A DNA stretch of 8,230 nt. Source: an uncultured Collinsella sp. (GTDB lineage Bacteria; Actinomycetota; Coriobacteriia; Coriobacteriales; Coriobacteriaceae). Position numbers and translations under genes: made by a program. Below are positions 4,724-8,230 of the stretch, piece after piece. The stretch is taken from contig CABSMZ010000079.1 in assembly GCA_902478875.1 (NCBI GenBank), forward strand, positions 1 through 8,230, given 5' to 3'. The notes under the pieces are model-generated. The model saw only the letters and a program-made list of their open reading frames with translations, had not been told where the DNA came from and did no database searches. The first letter of the stretch is position 1; each line of letters opens with the position of its first letter.

Positions 4724-7075
4724 CTACAGATCCAGAGCCTTCTTCGCGGCGTCGACCGGGTCGCCATCCATGTAGAACACCGGGCTCAGTCCCGAAATAA
4801 TCTCAGACGAAACACTCTGCAGGCCCGCGATGGCACTCAGCGGCAAAATCACGCGCTTGGCGCCGGCGTTTTTGGCCACGCGCATAATGTCCTCGAGCCC
4901 GCGGATCTCGTCCATAGAACCCGACATGCGCAAGATGCCCGGAATCGCCAGCGCGGGCATCACCGGGCGGTTGCACGCCGCGGAGCACAGGCCCACAAAC
5001 TCGGCAAGCGAAACTTCTTCGGACAGGCCCTTGCTCTGCAGGTCGTTGTAGAACAGCAGGTAATCCTTGGAGCCAATGTGCATGCCCGGCGCCACGCGGT
5101 TCGCCAGGTTCACAAAGTTGTCGAACGCGGCTTCCAGCGTATCGCGCACCGGCTTGTTAAAGGCCACGCCCTCGTGCTTAAACTTGCACTCGCCGGCAAC
5201 GGCCTTGTTCTCCAACTTGTACACGGCAACCTCGCCGCCCTGTGATCTGCCCACGCCAAACACGTGGCCGGACAGCAGCGGCCCATCGGGAATCAGCGTG
5301 TCCTCGGACTGCTCGGGCACGCGCACCACGTGAACGTCCTGCGGGTTGTCGGCATCCATATAGCCCAGGTTAACGTCGATAAACTCGACGCCCGCCATAA
5401 TCTTGAGCTGCTCCTTTACGCGGCGACGACCCTCGATGGCGTAGTCCAACAGCCAGCGCACGTCGTCCTTGTCCATGGCCTCGTCGGGGAATAGCAGCTT
5501 GGCAAGGCCGCTAAAGGTCTTGCGCACGGCGATCTCGTCGCGCTTGTTAAAGTCGCTGTTAAAGCGGAAATACCGGTCGATATGGTGCGTAAAGTCCTTG
5601 CGGCGCATCTCCTTGCAAAACTCCGACAGGCAGTCGGTGATCAGGCCGTAATGCCCGGTCAGCAGGCTCGAGCGCATCTTGGGAATCTCCCAGCCCGGCA
5701 GATAGTAATGGATACGGTCAAAGAAGGCCGAATCGTTGTTAAACTCCGGCGGGAACGGATCAAACAGGTGCGTGGTCTTAAGGACATTTTGCACGGTGTC
5801 GTTGATGTTGCCCTCAAAGACCATGGAGGCGTCGGCGTTGATCTGGTCGCGGCCGCGCGCGTAGCTGCCGCTCGCCATGTAGTCCTTCATAATCTGCACG
5901 GCGTTGGTGTCCTTAAACCGCATGCCGGCGACCTCGTCAAACGTCACACAGTCCCAGTGTCCCACCAGTCCCACGCGGTCGGCGCGCATAGAGTTCATAC
6001 GGCCGAACAGGTTGGCCGTGGTGGTCTGGCCACCCGAAAGCAAAATGGCGTAGGGCGAAACCTCTTTGTAGATATGGCTCTTGCCGGTACCGCGGGGACC
6101 CAGCTCGCACAGGTTGTAGTTGCGCTCGATGAGCGGCACCATACGCTCGATAAAGTGCAGGCGCTCTTTCTCCGAAAGCTCGCTGGGCTCATAGCCAGCG
6201 GAGCGCAGCAGCATGTTGAGCCACTCGTCGCGCGAGAAATACTGGCGCTCTTCGACCATAGCATCCAGGTCCAGGTTGGGCATCTGGATGGGCGTGAGCG
6301 ACGCCACGCTAAACGGAGAGTCCTCGGGTCCGCGCTTTTTGCGCTTGGCCTTGGAGCGGCGCGGCGCATCGTCGCCAAAGACCTCCATGCCAAACTCGTC
6401 TTCCTCATCCAAGGGGTGACGATACTCGATGCTCATAATGCACCAAATGCCGCCCTGCAGAATCTTGGAATAGTCGCGCACGTACTCGGCCGGCATCACA
6501 AACGGTTCTATGGTCAGATTGGCAAACGATGCCACATAGATGTCTTTGTACTCGTCGAGCTTGGCCGTCACCTTGTCGATGATGGTAAAACGACCCAGCT
6601 CGCGAATCTTGGACTTAATGCGCTCGGACTCGTCGGGACGCACGTAGTTATCGGTGAGGATCCTGCGAATGCGGTCCAGGCCCTCTGCCACGGCATCCTC
6701 GTCATCAGTCGAGCAGTACATGCCCAGCAGGTACTCCAGCACAAAGGTGGGCACGTTGGCGCCGCGCTTCATAAGGGCCGTCAGGTCCTTGCGCACGATC
6801 TTGCCAGCAAAGTGCTCGAGCAGCTTGCCGTCAAGCCCATCCATGTCGTAGCCGTCGTCCTCGGGGGCCTCGGCCGCAGCCCGGTCATAGCCATCGGTCG
6901 AGGATTCGTCCTCGGCGGGCACCGCAGCCCCCACGGGCGCGGCAGCAATCACCGGCTCCGGGGCAGGCGCAACAACCTCAGCAGCCGGCGCCTCCGCAGG
7001 CGCCGCAGCCTCCACAGGCGCATCCACATTAATCGAGGGGACTTCCCACAGATCGTCGTCATGACTATCAAACAT
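4724..7075 (-). CDS. brxL: BrxL, BREX Lon-like AAA+ ATPase
   Basis: This 783-residue protein is the Lon-related component of type 1 BREX phage defence, required for phage restriction in studied systems. Features in order: an Ala/Pro/Glu-rich low-complexity stretch (18-58); an N-terminal domain; a basic KAKRKKR cluster (242-248); an AAA+ core with Walker A GPRGTGKS (326-333), the BrxL-typical SGGQTT, Walker B CVTFDEVAG (376-384), KDYMASGS and sensor-like GNIND; and a C-terminal Lon-protease-like domain (about 580-745). A Ser (689) aligns roughly with the Lon catalytic serine, but the Lys of the GLKEK motif is Glu (728) in GLEDI. The start chosen is the ATG at 7075, eight bases from AGGAG. The GTG at 7084 is only one base from that site and cannot use it. 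The SD overlaps the pglZ stop, implying translational coupling. It is somewhat longer than typical BrxL because of the N-terminal linker. Confidence 0.93.
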   Translation of the reverse strand: MFDSHDDDLWEVPSINVDAPVEAAAPAEAPAAEVVAPAPEPVIAAAPVGAAVPAEDESSTDGYDRAAAEAPEDDGYDMDGLDGKLLEHFAGKIVRKDLTALMKRGANVPTFVLEYLLGMYCSTDDEDAVAEGLDRIRRILTDNYVRPDESERIKSKIRELGRFTIIDKVTAKLDEYKDIYVASFANLTIEPFVMPAEYVRDYSKILQGGIWCIMSIEYRHPLDEEDEFGMEVFGDDAPRRSKAKRKKRGPEDSPFSVASLTPIQMPNLDLDAMVEERQYFSRDEWLNMLLRSAGYEPSELSEKERLHFIERMVPLIERNYNLCELGPRGTGKSHIYKEVSPYAILLSGGQTTTANLFGRMNSMRADRVGLVGHWDCVTFDEVAGMRFKDTNAVQIMKDYMASGSYARGRDQINADASMVFEGNINDTVQNVLKTTHLFDPFPPEFNNDSAFFDRIHYYLPGWEIPKMRSSLLTGHYGLITDCLSEFCKEMRRKDFTHHIDRYFRFNSDFNKRDEIAVRKTFSGLAKLLFPDEAMDKDDVRWLLDYAIEGRRRVKEQLKIMAGVEFIDVNLGYMDADNPQDVHVVRVPEQSEDTLIPDGPLLSGHVFGVGRSQGGEVAVYKLENKAVAGECKFKHEGVAFNKPVRDTLEAAFDNFVNLANRVAPGMHIGSKDYLLFYNDLQSKGLSEEVSLAEFVGLCSAACNRPVMPALAIPGILRMSGSMDEIRGLEDIMRVAKNAGAKRVILPLSAIAGLQSVSSEIISGLSPVFYMDGDPVDAAKKALDL

Positions 7076-7086
7076 AGGGCACACTC

Positions 7087-8230
7087 CTAAAAACCAAAGT
7101 CAGCAACAGGGGCAAACGAAACAGCGATGGTATACGTCTCGCGCCAAACGATCTTGCCCGTCTCGCGCTCGCGGCAGACCAGATAGTACGGACCCTTGGC
7201 CGAGAATCCATCCACTGCATGCAACGCAAACTTGGCATGCACCACGCGCTCCTGCGAGTTAACAGAAGTCTTGTTGGCATGCGCCTTGACCGTATCGCTC
7301 ACCTCGTTGCCACTCGCATCGGTAAACACCAGCTCGTACTCGCACGGCAAGACCTTACCTTGGGCAGGTTCTTCCTGGATCAAGTTAACCGAGAAGAGCG
7401 AGTTGGTCACTCGGCGTCCCTCACTTAGTACGCGCAGCGTCGCCGCGCGCGTGTCGACAAAGTCCTTAGAACCCGAGCGCGCACGCCAAAAACCGATAAC
7501 GGGCACGCAGAGCTCCTGCAGGCTCATGCCGCCGTGGACGTAGTTGTTAGTGCCGCCGGGACGCTTGAAGTGCACGTTCTCGCGCGGGGCAAACCCCTCA
7601 AAACCGGCGCCCAAACGTCCCATGTTAACATTAACAAACACCTCACGCACCTCGTCCGAAAGCTTGCCCACGGCCTCGTTGGGCACCACCAGATGACGCT
7701 TGCCGTACATGACGGGAGCGTCAAGGACGGGAAGGTCCGGTTTGCCGAGCATCTGGCACTCGCTGAGCTCCCGACGCGTGTAGATAAAGCCGTGGTCCGC
7801 CGTTATAACAACACGCGCGCCCGGGGCGTCGGTGCACACGCGACGCGCCAACGCAGCAAGTTCCTCCACGGTGTCCGCACAGGCACCGAAGACGTCATCC
7901 TGCGTAGCGGCCTTCTCGCCCGTGGCATCGATCTTGTTGTGGTAGAGGTAAACAAGTCTTGAGTCCTTGAGCAGCGCCTTACGCTCGGTTCCCGCCATGT
8001 TGAGGTATGCGCTCGAGCGTAAAGCGCGGGCCGTAGGCTCAACATGGGTAAGCACGGCCTCGCGTTGCGGAGTCGTTGCGGTGGGCTTGCCGTCAGCCAG
8101 CACAAACGAACCATCCGCTGCAAGCCCAAGCGCCTGATGCGGCAGCAGCGCGGGCATGCCCACCTCTGTAATGGAGGGAAAGACCGCCTGCATGCTAGAA
8201 ACCTTGACGTTGCCGCCGCGCTCGCGCTCG
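7087..8230 (-). CDS. pglZ: PglZ type A, BREX-1 alkaline-phosphatase-superfamily protein (5' end outside window)
   Basis: The 3' portion (380 codons) of a gene whose frame is open to the window edge. The Met at 8193 is internal: upstream codons continue ERERGGNVKVSS into PglZ-typical PSITEVGMPALLPH. Other landmarks, numbered from that Met, are VYLYHNKIDATGE (81-93), TADHGFIYTR (131-140, with the Asp-His metal-binding pair of the alkaline phosphatase fold), HGGMSLQELCVPVI (220-233) and the ending ADFGF. The YHNxIDATGE block and the terminus fit PglZ type A, the form in BREX type 1. PglZ is a core BREX protein in all types. Its stop codon TAG is part of the brxL ribosome binding site, with 11 bases between the stop and the brxL ATG. 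The N-terminal half of the protein should lie to the right of the window. Confidence 0.93.
   Translation of the reverse strand, partial: ERERGGNVKVSSMQAVFPSITEVGMPALLPHQALGLAADGSFVLADGKPTATTPQREAVLTHVEPTARALRSSAYLNMAGTERKALLKDSRLVYLYHNKIDATGEKAATQDDVFGACADTVEELAALARRVCTDAPGARVVITADHGFIYTRRELSECQMLGKPDLPVLDAPVMYGKRHLVVPNEAVGKLSDEVREVFVNVNMGRLGAGFEGFAPRENVHFKRPGGTNNYVHGGMSLQELCVPVIGFWRARSGSKDFVDTRAATLRVLSEGRRVTNSLFSVNLIQEEPAQGKVLPCEYELVFTDASGNEVSDTVKAHANKTSVNSQERVVHAKFALHAVDGFSAKGPYYLVCRERETGKIVWRETYTIAVSFAPVADFGF

Noticed and set aside
7082..7084. GTG as brxL start codon
   Set aside because: It is one base from the only Shine-Dalgarno sequence. The ATG at 7073-7075 has proper spacing.
5582..7090. 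502-codon open frame on the plus strand opposite brxL
   Set aside because: It is exactly antisense to brxL, is rich in His, Arg, Gln and Ala as expected of an antisense shadow in high-G+C DNA, and has no recognisable domain.

Overview
The window is G+C-rich and tightly packed, with strong AGGAG-type ribosome binding sites. Base composition, the antiporter and phosphatase pair, and a short 3'-flanking repeat suggest a gut actinobacterium of the Coriobacteriia, possibly Collinsella. That placement is an inference; no rRNA or other taxonomic marker is present.

Left part (1-2780): ordinary chromosomal genes. A PPP-family metallophosphoesterase (86-925, minus) is divergent from a CPA1-type cation/proton antiporter with two C-terminal RCK_C domains (1179-2780, plus). 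About 250 bases separate them and contain dyad symmetries.

Middle (2781-3118): 338 bases with no credible gene. They hold two of three copies of a short motif (core CGTCYCAAATTRGCTAC), a 123-bp segment bounded by near-perfect inverted repeats (2883-3005, MITE-like), and an imperfect stem-loop that may end the minus-strand operon. All three motif copies, including the one at 43-65, lie just past the stop codon of a gene.

Right part (3119-8230, minus): the 3' half of a BREX type 1 phage-defence operon. Transcription enters from the right edge through pglZ (type A, 5' end outside the window), then brxL (Lon-like AAA+ protein), then an unrecognised 425-codon gene, then a 63-aa acidic protein gene. 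Gaps are 11, 74 and 27 nt. The other core genes expected for type 1 (brxA, brxB, brxC, pglX) would lie beyond the right edge.

The most notable observation is that the unrecognised gene is interrupted by a perfect 34-bp tandem duplication (3678-3745). Because 34 is not a multiple of three, the duplication shifts the frame and truncates the product after 313 native residues. Removing one copy restores exactly 425 codons. Loss of one repeat by slippage would be a one-step reversion, so this could be an off state of a phase-variable BREX accessory gene, a recent inactivating mutation, or a sequencing artefact.
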